Shown in pieces: positions 18,299-26,590 of a DNA stretch of 64,000 nt. The stretch comes from Streptomyces sp. NBRC 110035 (GTDB taxonomy: Bacteria > Actinomycetota > Actinomycetes > Streptomycetales > Streptomycetaceae), in contig NZ_BBNN01000028.1 of the NCBI RefSeq assembly GCF_000829695.1, positions 122,838 to 186,837 on the forward strand, in the 5' to 3' direction. The stretch's first letter is position 1, and each line of letters begins with the position of its first letter. Below the pieces are notes generated by a model. That model saw nothing but the letters and a program-made list of their open reading frames with translations. It searched no databases and was not told where the DNA came from. The position numbers and the translations under genes are program-made.

Positions 18299-19318
18299 GT
18301 GCACGGCAACCAGCCCCTGGGCATCGCCGTCATCGGCACGGGCCGCATGGGCGCGGACCACGTGCGCCGGATCGACCGGGTGATCAGCGGCGCACGGGTC
18401 GCCGCGGTCGCCGACACCGACGCGGAACGGGCCAATGCGGTGGCCGCGGGCATCGACGGCTGCACCGCGCACACCGACCCGGCCGCCGCGATGGCGGTGG
18501 CCGGGGTCGACGCGGTGCTCATCGCCTCCCCGGGACCGGCCCACGAGGCCGCCCTGCTCGCCGCGTTCGAGCTGGACCTGCCCGTCCTGTGCGAGAAGCC
18601 GCTCACCCCCGACGCGGCCTCCGCGCTGCGCGTCGTCGAAGCCGAACAGGCACTCGGCCACCGCCGGATCCAGGTCGGCTTCATGCGCCGCTACGACACC
18701 GAGTACGTCCGCCTCAAGGCGCTGCTGGGAACAGGGCAGCTGGGCCGCCCCCTGATGCTGCACAACCGGCACCGCAACGTGGCCAGTTCGCCGTTCTTCA
18801 CCAGCTCCATGCTGATCACCGACTCCGTCTCCCACGAAGTCGACGTCACCCGCTGGCTGTTGGGTCACGAGATCACGGCGGTCACGGTGCTCGCCCCCGA
18901 CTCCTCCGCCGGGGCGCCCGACGGGCTGCGCGACCCGCAGTTCGTCGTCCTGGAGACCGACGGCGGCGCGCTGAGCGACGTCGAGATCTTCGTCAACTGC
19001 GGCTTCGGCTACCAGGTCCAGGCCGAGGTGGTCTGCGAACGCGGCACCGCCCGCGTCGGCGACGGCCACCACCTGGTCACCCACACGGCCGGCCGCTGGG
19101 GCGGCACCATCACCCAGGACTGGACCGAGCGCTTCGCCCAGGCCTACGACGACGAGCTGCGGGCCTGGGTCGACACCACCCGCCGGGGCGGGGTCGACGG
19201 ACCCAGCGCCTGGGACGGCTACGCGGCGGCCGCCGTCTGCGAGGCCGGCGTCCGGGCCCTTCAGGAGGGCTGCCGCGTGCCGGTCGAACTGGCGGAGAAA
19301 CCGGCGCTGTACCGGTGA
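18299..19318 (+). CDS. iolG: Gfo/Idh/MocA dehydrogenase, probable inositol 2-dehydrogenase 1
   Basis: A 339-residue NAD(P)-dependent oxidoreductase. The Rossmann motif AVIGTGRMGADHVRR is at the N-terminus, the VLCEKPLTPD lysine motif at about residue 100, and the DSVSHEVDVTRWLLG motif supplies the Asp/His catalytic pair. The family oxidises myo-inositol to 2-keto-myo-inositol. It is the last gene of the transporter operon, starting at a GTG preceded by GGAAGGGAGG. Two further paralogues lie downstream on the other strand, so the exact stereoisomer handled by each is open. Confidence 0.82.
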   Translation: MHGNQPLGIAVIGTGRMGADHVRRIDRVISGARVAAVADTDAERANAVAAGIDGCTAHTDPAAAMAVAGVDAVLIASPGPAHEAALLAAFELDLPVLCEKPLTPDAASALRVVEAEQALGHRRIQVGFMRRYDTEYVRLKALLGTGQLGRPLMLHNRHRNVASSPFFTSSMLITDSVSHEVDVTRWLLGHEITAVTVLAPDSSAGAPDGLRDPQFVVLETDGGALSDVEIFVNCGFGYQVQAEVVCERGTARVGDGHHLVTHTAGRWGGTITQDWTERFAQAYDDELRAWVDTTRRGGVDGPSAWDGYAAAAVCEAGVRALQEGCRVPVELAEKPALYR

Positions 19319-19358
19319 GGTGACGTGATGTGCGGGGGCCGGGGGCCCGTACCGCCGC

Positions 19359-20363
19359 TCAGGCCTGCCGTACTTCCTCGACGGTGACGGGGCGGTGCTC
19401 GTGCAGGGACAGGGTGCAGGCGTCGGCGATCCAGCCCGCCTCCAGAGCGTCCGCCACCGTGCACGGGGACGGCCGGGAGCCGGCCACGACCTCGGTGAAC
19501 GCGGTGAGTTCGGCGCGGTAGGCGGCGGTGAAGCGGTCCATGAAGAAGTCGTGCGGGGTGTCCGCGGGGAAGGCCGCCCCGGGCTCCACCGACCGCAGCG
19601 GCAGCTTGTCCTCCAGACCGACCGCGATGGAGTCCGCGAAGCCGTGGATCTCCATGCGGACGTCGTACCCCCGGGCGTTGTGGCGGCTGTTGGAGACCAC
19701 GGCGATGGTGCCGTCGTCCAGGGTGAGGATCGCGCCGGTGGTGTCGGCGTCGCCCGCCTCCTTGATGTAGTCGGCGCCCCGGTTGCCGCCGACCGCGTAC
19801 ACCTCGGTCACCTCGCGGCCGGTCACCCAGCGGATGATGTCGAAGTCGTGCACGGAACAGTCACGGAAGATCCCGCCGGACGCGGCGACGTACGCGGCCG
19901 GCGGCGGCGCCGGGTCCAGCGTGGTCGAGCGCACGGTGTGCAGCCTGCCCAGCTCCCCGCCGCGCACGGCCGCCCGCGCGGCGACGAAGCCCGCGTCGAA
20001 GCGGCGGTTGTAACCGATCTGGATCGGCACGCCTCGGCCCTCGACCGCCTTCAGCACCCGCACCCCCTCGGCCATCGTGCGGGCCACCGGCTTCTCGCAG
20101 AACACGGGGACACCCGCCTCGACACAGGCGAGGATCAGCCCGGGGTGGGCGTCGGTCGCCGCGGCGATCACCACGCCGTCCACGCCGGCGCCGAGCACGG
20201 TCTCGGGGGAGTCCGCGACCTCGGCGTCGAAGCGCTCGGCGGCGGCCTTCGCGGCGTCCGCGAACGGGTCGGAGACGACGAGCGACTCGACGGAGTCGAG
20301 CCCGGAGAGGGTCTCGGCGTGGAAGGCGCCGATACGGCCGAGACCGAGGATTCCGATGCGCAT
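19359..20363 (-). CDS. iolG: Inositol 2-dehydrogenase-like Gfo/Idh/MocA protein 2
   Basis: A 334-residue oxidoreductase with MRIGILGLGRIGAFHAETLS at the N-terminus, VFCEKPVARTMAEG, IQIGYNRRFDAGF and the DCSVHDFDIIRWVTG catalytic block. These resemble characterised IolG proteins more closely than the copy at 18299 does. It converges with that copy (40 bp apart) and lies 95 bp downstream of the SDR gene in the same direction, so it belongs to the accessory module with the SDR and dioxygenase. The spacer upstream has a short GTGCGGG tandem repeat. Confidence 0.85.
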   Translation of the reverse strand: MRIGILGLGRIGAFHAETLSGLDSVESLVVSDPFADAAKAAAERFDAEVADSPETVLGAGVDGVVIAAATDAHPGLILACVEAGVPVFCEKPVARTMAEGVRVLKAVEGRGVPIQIGYNRRFDAGFVAARAAVRGGELGRLHTVRSTTLDPAPPPAAYVAASGGIFRDCSVHDFDIIRWVTGREVTEVYAVGGNRGADYIKEAGDADTTGAILTLDDGTIAVVSNSRHNARGYDVRMEIHGFADSIAVGLEDKLPLRSVEPGAAFPADTPHDFFMDRFTAAYRAELTAFTEVVAGSRPSPCTVADALEAGWIADACTLSLHEHRPVTVEEVRQA

Positions 20364-20458
20364 GGGGGTGGTGCTCCTTGGGTGCGGGGTGCGGGGTGCG
20401 GGGCGTGGGTGCGGTCTTGCGCGGGGGGAGGGAGCGGGGCGTGGCGGGTGCTGCCCTG

Positions 20459-21235
20459 TCAGTCGAGGCCGCCGAGGACGTTCTGGTCCCAGTCGATCAC
20501 GGAGCCGGTCACCACGCCGGAGCGGTCGGACAGCAGCAGGACCACGAAGTCGGCGATCTCGTCCGGCCGGCCCAGTCTGCCCATCGGCAGCCGGGCGGCG
20601 GCCCGCTCGCGCCAGTCGTCGCCGGCACCGTGGAAGGTGCGCTGGGTGGCGTCCTCGCCCTCGGTGGCGGTCCAGCCGATGTTCAGCCCGTTGATCCGGA
20701 TCCTGTCCCACCGGTGGGCGTGCGCCGCGTTGCGGGTGAGTCCGACGAGTCCGGCCTTCGCGGCGACGTAGGGCGCCAGGAAGGGCTGCCCGCCGTGCGC
20801 CGACGAGGTGATGATGTTGACGATCGTGCCGGGCTCCTCGCGCCGCACCATGTCCGCGACGGCGGCCTGCATGGTGAAGAACGGTGCCTTGAGGTTGATC
20901 GCGATGTGCTGGTCGAACAGCTCGGGTGTGGTGTCCAGCAGGGTCCCGCGCGAGGTCAGCCCCGCCGAGTTGACCAGGCAGTCGACCCGGCCGTACGCCT
21001 GTACGGCCTCGGCGACGGAGCCCCTGGCCTGCTCGGCGTCGGCCAGGTCGGCGCGGACGAACACCGCCCTGCCGCCCGCGGCGGTCAGCTCCGCCACGAG
21101 GGCCTCACCGGGCTCGGACCGCCGCCCGGTGACGGCCACGGCCGCCCCCGCGCGGACCGCGGCCCGCGCGACGGCGGCGCCGACACCCTGGCTGCCGCCG
21201 TTGACGAGGACGACCTTGTCGTCGAGAAGTCCCAT
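20459..21235 (-). CDS. Short-chain dehydrogenase/reductase
   Basis: A 258-residue classical SDR. The cofactor motif is NGGSQGVGAAVA (TGxxxGxG-type with N replacing T), NSAG lies at about residue 90, and SSAHGGQPFLAPYVAAKAG carries the Ser/Tyr/Lys catalytic residues. INGLNIGWTATEGEDAT follows and is an unusual substrate loop. The substrate is unknown; its place between an IolG-like dehydrogenase and a dioxygenase suggests a polyol or inositol derivative. It starts 19 bp after the dioxygenase stop. Confidence 0.82.
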   Translation of the reverse strand: MGLLDDKVVLVNGGSQGVGAAVARAAVRAGAAVAVTGRRSEPGEALVAELTAAGGRAVFVRADLADAEQARGSVAEAVQAYGRVDCLVNSAGLTSRGTLLDTTPELFDQHIAINLKAPFFTMQAAVADMVRREEPGTIVNIITSSAHGGQPFLAPYVAAKAGLVGLTRNAAHAHRWDRIRINGLNIGWTATEGEDATQRTFHGAGDDWRERAAARLPMGRLGRPDEIADFVVLLLSDRSGVVTGSVIDWDQNVLGGLD

Positions 21236-21254
21236 GACCGTGTCCCGGTTCCCT

Positions 21255-22463
21255 TCAGCTCTCACGTCGTCCGGCGCCGGCCCGCAGCGCCTCCCGCAGG
21301 GTGCGCACGGTCCAGTTCTCGCGCAGTGCCCGCCGTACGAGGTCCGCCTGCGAGGGCGGGGCCAGGCCGTCGACGGGCGGGTCGTTGTCGAGGTTGGTGG
21401 GGAAGGGGTAGCCCTCCGCGCTCGCCGCGATCACGTTCTCCTGCCACTGCTCGCCGGCGCCCTCCGCCCGGCTCTTGAGCAGCACCGGGTAGACGACACC
21501 CGTCACGGTCTCGCGGTCCACCGTCTCCATGGCCCGTCCGAACGCGGAGGACACCTGGAGCAGGTTGGCCATGCGCCGGACGTCCGCCGAGCGGTTGGCG
21601 CCGGCGGCGTGGAACAGCGCCGGGTTGAAGAAGACCGCGTCGCCCTTGGCGAGCGGCAGCTGTACGTGGTGCTCCTCGAAGTACGCCCGGAACCCGGGGA
21701 GCCGCCAGGCGAGGTAACCGGGCCCGTACTTCTGCGAGTGCGGCAGGTACAGCGTGGACCCGGACTCGACGGGCATGTCGCAGTGCGCGACCGCGCCCTG
21801 CAGCGTGAGCGCGGGGGAGAGGCGGTGCACGTGCGCCGGGTAGGCGGCGGCGACCTCGCTGGAGAGGAAGCCGAGGTGGTAGTCGCGGTGCACGGTCTGG
21901 GCCGCGCCACCCGGGTTGACCACGTTCACCTGGGAGGTGACCTGGTAGCCGGGGCCGAGCCAGGCCGCGGACACCAGCGCGATCACGTCGTTGGCGTAGT
22001 AGTCGGCGAAGGCCTGCGGATCGTAGAGGGCGGCCTTCTCCAGGGCGTTCCACACCCGGTCGTTGGCGCCCGGCTTGGCGAAGTGGTCGCCGGCGGTGGC
22101 GCCCGTGGCGCGCTGCTCGGCGATCAGCGCGTCGAACACGGCGGTGGCCCGGTCCACGACCGCCGGGTCGGGGAAGGCGCCCCGGACGACCACGACGCCG
22201 GGGCCGTCGGCGAGGGCGCGCACGAGCTCGGCCTGGACCTCGCGCCGGTCGGCGAGGGCGAGCCGGTCGGCGTCGTAGAGCAGCACGTTCTGCTCCACGG
22301 CGGCGGCGTGCGGGTGGGCGGCGAGGTCCGTGGTCCGCTCGACCAGGGCGCGGAAGGCGTCCAGGTCGCAGTCCTGCCCGGACAGCCAGGGCCGCCGCTC
22401 CGCTGCCTGCGCGGGGGTGCCGGCGGACGGCTGGACCGGGGTGGAGGCGGTGGAGAAGGACAT
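21255..22463 (-). CDS. Phytanoyl-CoA dioxygenase (PhyH)-family Fe(II)/2-oxoglutarate oxygenase
   Basis: A 402-residue protein with the facial triad of Fe(II)/2OG oxygenases: QTVHRDYHLGF (His192, Asp194) and FFNPALFHAAGANRSAD (His285), with a following Arg likely to bind 2-oxoglutarate. The family hydroxylates or oxidatively cleaves diverse small molecules. Together with the downstream SDR and IolG-like dehydrogenase it could open a route into inositol metabolism from a methylated or otherwise decorated cyclitol; this is inference. It is divergent from the LacI-type gene across a 126-bp gap holding an operator-like site. Confidence 0.82.
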   Translation of the reverse strand: MSFSTASTPVQPSAGTPAQAAERRPWLSGQDCDLDAFRALVERTTDLAAHPHAAAVEQNVLLYDADRLALADRREVQAELVRALADGPGVVVVRGAFPDPAVVDRATAVFDALIAEQRATGATAGDHFAKPGANDRVWNALEKAALYDPQAFADYYANDVIALVSAAWLGPGYQVTSQVNVVNPGGAAQTVHRDYHLGFLSSEVAAAYPAHVHRLSPALTLQGAVAHCDMPVESGSTLYLPHSQKYGPGYLAWRLPGFRAYFEEHHVQLPLAKGDAVFFNPALFHAAGANRSADVRRMANLLQVSSAFGRAMETVDRETVTGVVYPVLLKSRAEGAGEQWQENVIAASAEGYPFPTNLDNDPPVDGLAPPSQADLVRRALRENWTVRTLREALRAGAGRRES

Positions 22464-22516
22464 GATCGTCCTTTCGGGTCACGTTTCGGGTCACGGGGAC
22501 GCGGCTCTGTCATTCT

Positions 22517-22529
22517 TGTCAGTACAAAG
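22517..22529 (+). promoter_or_regulatory. TTGT-N4-ACAA operator, site 3
   Basis: TGTCAGTACAAAG, part of the perfect half-site pair TTGT-CAGT-ACAA, lies in the short divergent region between the dioxygenase and the LacI-type regulator. It matches sites 1, 2 and 4. Confidence 0.55.
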
Positions 22530-22589
22530 CCTTCGAACAACCAGCAGCCAGCCATCAAAAACCCCTCAGGAGTCTCAGGAGCCGGTCGT

Positions 22590-23633
22590 ATGGGCCACCC
22601 CTTCCCGATCAGGGAAATCGCACGTCAGGCAGGGCTGAGCGAGGCCACGGTCGACCGGGTGCTCAACGGCCGGGGCGGGGTGCGGGACAGCACCGCGCAG
22701 GAGGTGCGCCGGGCGATCGCCGACCTGGACCGGCAGCGCACCCAGGTCCGGCTGGTCGGCCGTACGTTCATGGTGGACATCGTGATGCAGTCGCCCGAGC
22801 GGTTCTCCACCGCCGTCCGGGCCGCCCTGGAGGCCGAACTCCCCGCGCTGCACCCGGCGGTGGTCCGCTCCCGTTTCCACTTCCGCGAGACCGGACCCGC
22901 CGACGGGCTGACCGGCGTCCTCGACCGGATAGCCCGGCGCGGCTCGCAGGGGGTGATCCTCAAGGCGCCGGACGTCCCCGGGATCACCGACGCCGTCGGG
23001 CGGCTCGCCGCGGCGGGCGTCCCGGTGGTGACCCTGGTGACCGACCTGCCCACCAGCACCCGCGTCGGCTGCGTCGGCAGCGACAACCGGGCGGCCGGCG
23101 CCACCGCCGCGTACCTCGTGGGCCAGTGGCTGGGGGAGCGGCCCGGCCATGTGCTCACCAGCCTCAGCAGCGGATCCTTCCGCAACGAGGAGGAGCGCGA
23201 GATGGGCTTCCGCAGCGCCATGCGTGCCCGTCACCCCCGGCGCACGCTCGTCGAGATCGCCGAGGGCCAGGGCCTGGACGCCACCCAGTACGACCTGGTG
23301 AGGACCGCCCTGGACCGCGATCCGGACATCCGCGCCGTCTACTCCATCGGCGGCGGCAACATCGCGACCCTGCGCGCCTTCGAGGACGCCGGCCGGGAGT
23401 GCGCCGTGTTCGTGGCCCACGACCTCGACCACGACAACACCCGGCTGCTGCGCGAGCACCGGCTGTCCGCGGTGCTCCACCACGACCTGCGCCAGGACCT
23501 GCGCGAGGCCTGCCACATCGTGATGCGCGCGCACGGCGCCCTGCCGCCGGCCGGCCCCACCCCGCCGTCCCCGATCCAGGTGGTCACGCCCTACAACATG
23601 CCCACCAACGTCCCTACGACGAAGGCACGTTGA
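22590..23633 (+). CDS. LacI-family transcriptional regulator
   Basis: A 347-residue regulator with an N-terminal LacI helix-turn-helix (IREIARQAGLSEATVDRVLN, then GGVRDSTAQEVRRAI). The Peripla_BP-like effector domain includes GVPVVTLVTDLPTSTRVGCV, RAAGATAAYLVGQWL and AVYSIGGGNIATLRAFEDAG. It resembles the subgroup controlling cyclitol or inositol genes. It is divergent from the dioxygenase operon and probably regulates it and itself. GGAG lies about 10 bases before the ATG. Its last 20 bp overlap the 3' end of the converging dehydrogenase gene. Confidence 0.87.
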   Translation: MGHPFPIREIARQAGLSEATVDRVLNGRGGVRDSTAQEVRRAIADLDRQRTQVRLVGRTFMVDIVMQSPERFSTAVRAALEAELPALHPAVVRSRFHFRETGPADGLTGVLDRIARRGSQGVILKAPDVPGITDAVGRLAAAGVPVVTLVTDLPTSTRVGCVGSDNRAAGATAAYLVGQWLGERPGHVLTSLSSGSFRNEEEREMGFRSAMRARHPRRTLVEIAEGQGLDATQYDLVRTALDRDPDIRAVYSIGGGNIATLRAFEDAGRECAVFVAHDLDHDNTRLLREHRLSAVLHHDLRQDLREACHIVMRAHGALPPAGPTPPSPIQVVTPYNMPTNVPTTKAR

Positions 23634-24774
23634 CCCACACGCCGCTCTCGGCCGAGCGCACCATCGCGTCCAGTACGGCCGCGCTGCGCACGGCGTCGGT
23701 GAGCGTGGCGCCGTACTCGGCGTCCTCGGCGACGGAGCGCAGGAAACGGTGGGCCTCGATCACCTTCAGGTCGTCGTAGCCCATCGCGTTCGCCGCGCCC
23801 GGCTGGAACGCGCCGAACTCGCCGTCGCCCGGACCGACGTGGACCGTGCTGACCGGCTGGTCCTGGTAGGCGGTGCCGCGGCTGACGCCGAGTTCGTTCA
23901 TCCGGCGGAAGTCCCAGAACACGGCCCCCCTGGTGCCGTGCACCTCGAAGCCGTAGTTGTTCTGCTCGCCGACCGAGACCCGGCAGGCCTCCAGCACGCC
24001 GCGCGCGCCGGAGGCGAAGCGCAGCAGGCAGTTGACGTAGTCCTCGTTCTCCACCGGGCCGAGCGCGCCGCCACTGGCGCGGGCGTGGCCCGCCGTGGCC
24101 CCGGCCGGGCGGGCCCGCTCGGGCAGGAAGATCGCCGTGTCCGCGGTCAGCGAGGCGATGTCGCCGAGCAGGAAGCGGGCCAGGTCGGCGCCGTGGGAGG
24201 CCAGGTCGCCGAGCACTCCGCTGCCCCCGCGCTCCCGCTCGTAGCGCCAGGTCAGGGCGGACTCGGGGTGGGCGGCGTAGTCGCTGAACAGGCGGATGCG
24301 GACGTGGGTGACGGTACCGATGTCGCCGTCGGCGATCAGGGCACGGGCCGCCTCGACGGCCGGTGCGTTGCGGTAGTTGAAGCCCACCGCGCTGCGGACG
24401 CCGGCCTTGGCGACGGCGTCCGACACCGCGCGGGCGTCCTCGGCGGTGAGACCGACCGGCTTCTCGATCCAGATGTGCTTGCCGGCCTCGGCCATCGCGA
24501 CGCCGATCTCACGGTGCAGGAAGTTCGGGGCCGTGATGCTGACCGCCCGGACCCGCGGGTCCGCGGCCACGTCACGCCAGTCGCGGGTGGTGCGGGCGAA
24601 TCCGAACTGCGCGGCGGCCTCCTCGGCCCGGCCCGGTACCTCCTCGGCGACCGTGATCAGCTCCGGGCGCAGGGCGAGTCGCGGGTAGTGGTGCGGCACA
24701 CGCGCGTACGCCTGGGTGTGCACCCGCCCCATCCAGCCGAATCCGATGACGGCGACACCGAGCGTATCCACCAT
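23614..24774 (-). CDS. Gfo/Idh/MocA dehydrogenase 3 (IolW/IolX-like)
   Basis: A 386-residue oxidoreductase, longer than the two IolG-like copies. It has GVAVIGFGWMGRVHTQAYAR, KHIWIEKPVGLTAEDA, AVGFNYRNAPAVEAAR and the catalytic DLASHGADLARFLLGD, plus a C-terminal extension with NAMGYDDLKVIEAHRFL. Its length and sequence resemble scyllo-inositol dehydrogenases and sugar oxidoreductases, but the substrate cannot be fixed. It is transcribed alone from a promoter region carrying operator-like site 4, and is divergent from a decayed GntR gene. Confidence 0.82.
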   Translation of the reverse strand: MVDTLGVAVIGFGWMGRVHTQAYARVPHHYPRLALRPELITVAEEVPGRAEEAAAQFGFARTTRDWRDVAADPRVRAVSITAPNFLHREIGVAMAEAGKHIWIEKPVGLTAEDARAVSDAVAKAGVRSAVGFNYRNAPAVEAARALIADGDIGTVTHVRIRLFSDYAAHPESALTWRYERERGGSGVLGDLASHGADLARFLLGDIASLTADTAIFLPERARPAGATAGHARASGGALGPVENEDYVNCLLRFASGARGVLEACRVSVGEQNNYGFEVHGTRGAVFWDFRRMNELGVSRGTAYQDQPVSTVHVGPGDGEFGAFQPGAANAMGYDDLKVIEAHRFLRSVAEDAEYGATLTDAVRSAAVLDAMVRSAESGVWVNVPSS

Positions 24775-24830
24775 GAGAGCCCTTCCCCGGACCGTTCCGT
24801 GACCGGACCGTTCCCTGTTCCGTCGAGCAT

Positions 24831-24843
24831 TGTCCAGACAAAC
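24831..24843 (+). promoter_or_regulatory. TTGT-N4-ACAA operator, site 4
   Basis: TGTCCAGACAAAC, part of TTGT-CCAG-ACAA, lies about 57 bp upstream of the third dehydrogenase start. It matches the motif seen at the other two divergent regions of the inositol cluster. Confidence 0.5.
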
Positions 24844-24917
24844 CTTGAGTGCGTACGGGTGAGGGTGTCAAGGAGGAAACCGGGTGAGCGGTACCTGTCC
24901 GCGAGGAAACGAACGAC

Positions 24918-25485
24918 ATGGCCGACCGTGTGGAGGACGAGCTCGCCGAGCGGTTCCGGGCGCCCCGGGCCGGCCTCCGGGCCGCGCTCATCGGCCCGGA
25001 GGCACTGGGCCCGGTCGAGCGGATCCGCAACCGCGGCTCACGGGTGCGGGTGCGGAGGGCGACCGTGGAGGAAGCGGTCGCCCGCGCCCCGTGCCGGACG
25101 GTGCTCGCAGGGCTGTGCGCGGCCAGGACCGCCGCCACGGCCCACGGCCGGCGACGCGCAACCGGACCGGCTCACCGGACCGGGTGCGGCGATGGCCGGG
25201 GCCGTGGCCGGCGGTGAGCTCTCCACCTGCTCCCGGCTCGACCCGGAACTCCGCATCCGCGTCCAGGAGTTCTCCGGCCGGTGCACAGCCGTGGGCCTGC
25301 TGGACCGGCTCAACGGCCGACGGGTGCGCCACCGTTTCCCGTCGGCGCCCGGGCCGGGACGCGCGCAGCACTCCCTGACCGGGTGCCTGGCCCCGATCGA
25401 GGCGATCGGGGCCTGATGCCCGGAGGCGGCCGAGGCGGCCGTGCGCGCCCACCTCGTCGGCGTGGTCGAGGTGCTGCGCGGCTGA
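24918..25485 (+). pseudogene. Decayed FadR/FCD-type GntR regulator gene
   Basis: The first frame carries VEDELAERFRAPRAGLRAAL, GPVERIRNRGSRVRV and VEEAVARAPCRTVLAGLCAA. These are recognisable as the recognition helix, wing and start of an FCD effector domain, with several key residues replaced. The FCD continuation (ELSTCSRLDPELRIRVQEFS, LLDRLNGRRVRHRF, SLTGCLAPIEAI) is in another frame, so a frameshift lies near 25150-25200. A TGA at 25414 then interrupts it before EAAEAAVRAHLVGVVEVLRG. The 5' part of the helix-turn-helix is also missing. It was probably a local regulator of the divergent dehydrogenase. Confidence 0.7.
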
Positions 25486-25595
25486 CGGCCGGTCGTTCAC
25501 CACCGCGGGGCGAGCGCCGCACGGCGTCTTCGGGGCATCCTCGTATGCGGTAGGGTTGACCTGCGTGATCACGCGGTTCACCCCGCGGGCCGCAT

Positions 25596-25669
<74 letters not shown>

Positions 25670-25689
25670 CTCGTACGAGTCGCAGGTCG

Positions 25690-25721
25690 GGGCCGGTTTC
25701 GGAGAGATCCGAAACCGGCCC
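25690..25721 (+). terminator. Terminator after tRNA-Pro copy 2
   Basis: GGGCCGGTTTCGGA pairs perfectly with TCCGAAACCGGCCC around a GAGA tetraloop, 20 bp after the tRNA. It is the counterpart of the stem after copy 1, with compensating changes in the lower part. Confidence 0.8.
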
Positions 25722-25774
25722 TTGACCATGTTCGGGGCCGGCCGGCCGGCCGGTCGGCCGGAGCGGATGCGGGC

Positions 25775-26590
25775 TCAGTGGTGCGGAGCGTCCACCGCGG
25801 GGTCGCGCCGGTGCTCCCCCGGAAGGAAGGTCACCTGGGGGGCGCCCGTGCGCGGATGGACGGTCACCTCGCCCGCGACCGCGTACACGTCGGCCAGCAG
25901 CCGGGGCGTGAGGACCTCGGCGGGCGTGCCGAAGGCCACGACCTCGCCTTCGCACAGGACATGGAGGCGGTCGCAGTAGTACGCGGCCAGATTCAGGTCG
26001 TGCAGGGCCAGCAGCACGGTCGCCGGCAGCCGGCGCAGCACGCCGAGGACATCCAACTGGTGGCGGATGTCCAGATGGTTGGTCGGTTCGTCGAGTACGA
26101 GCAGGGTGGGCCGCTGGGCGAGGGCACGAGCGATGAGGACGCGCTGGCGTTCGCCGCCCGAGAGCCGGTCGAAGCGGCGGTCGGCCAGATGGAGGGCGTC
26201 CACCGCGGCAAGCGCGTCGTCGATGACGGCGGCGTCCTCCGCCGTGTCGCCGGCCAGCAGCCGCTGGTGCGGGGTGCGGCCCATGGCGACGACCTCACGG
26301 ACAGCGAGGTCGAAGTCCGCGGCCGAGTCCTGCACGACCGCCGCCACCGTGCGGGCCAGGTGCCGTACGGGCATCGACCGGACGTCGGTGCCGTCGACGC
26401 GGACCGTCCCCGCGACGGGGCGCAGCACACGGTAGACGGCCCTGAGCAGACTGGACTTGCCGCTGCCGTTGGGACCGACCAGCCCGACCACCTGCCCCGC
26501 GGACGCGGTCAGCGACACGTCGTGCACCAGGCGACGTGCACCGGCGGTGAGGGTGACGCCCTCGACGGACAGGTCGGTCGCGGCGCTCAT
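25775..26590 (-). CDS. FecE/BtuD-type ABC transporter ATPase
   Basis: A 271-residue ATPase with Walker A GLVGPNGSGKSSLL, Q-loop AVVQDSAADFDLAVREVVAM, signature RLSGGERQRVLIARAL, Walker B LLVLDEPTNHLD and the switch histidine in LALHDLNLAAYYCD. These are typical of importers for cobalamin, haem or ferric siderophores. Its ATG overlaps the permease stop (ATGA). It ends the operon that begins with a cobalamin riboswitch, so a corrinoid or a cobalt chelate is the likely cargo. Confidence 0.88.
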   Translation of the reverse strand: MSAATDLSVEGVTLTAGARRLVHDVSLTASAGQVVGLVGPNGSGKSSLLRAVYRVLRPVAGTVRVDGTDVRSMPVRHLARTVAAVVQDSAADFDLAVREVVAMGRTPHQRLLAGDTAEDAAVIDDALAAVDALHLADRRFDRLSGGERQRVLIARALAQRPTLLVLDEPTNHLDIRHQLDVLGVLRRLPATVLLALHDLNLAAYYCDRLHVLCEGEVVAFGTPAEVLTPRLLADVYAVAGEVTVHPRTGAPQVTFLPGEHRRDPAVDAPHH

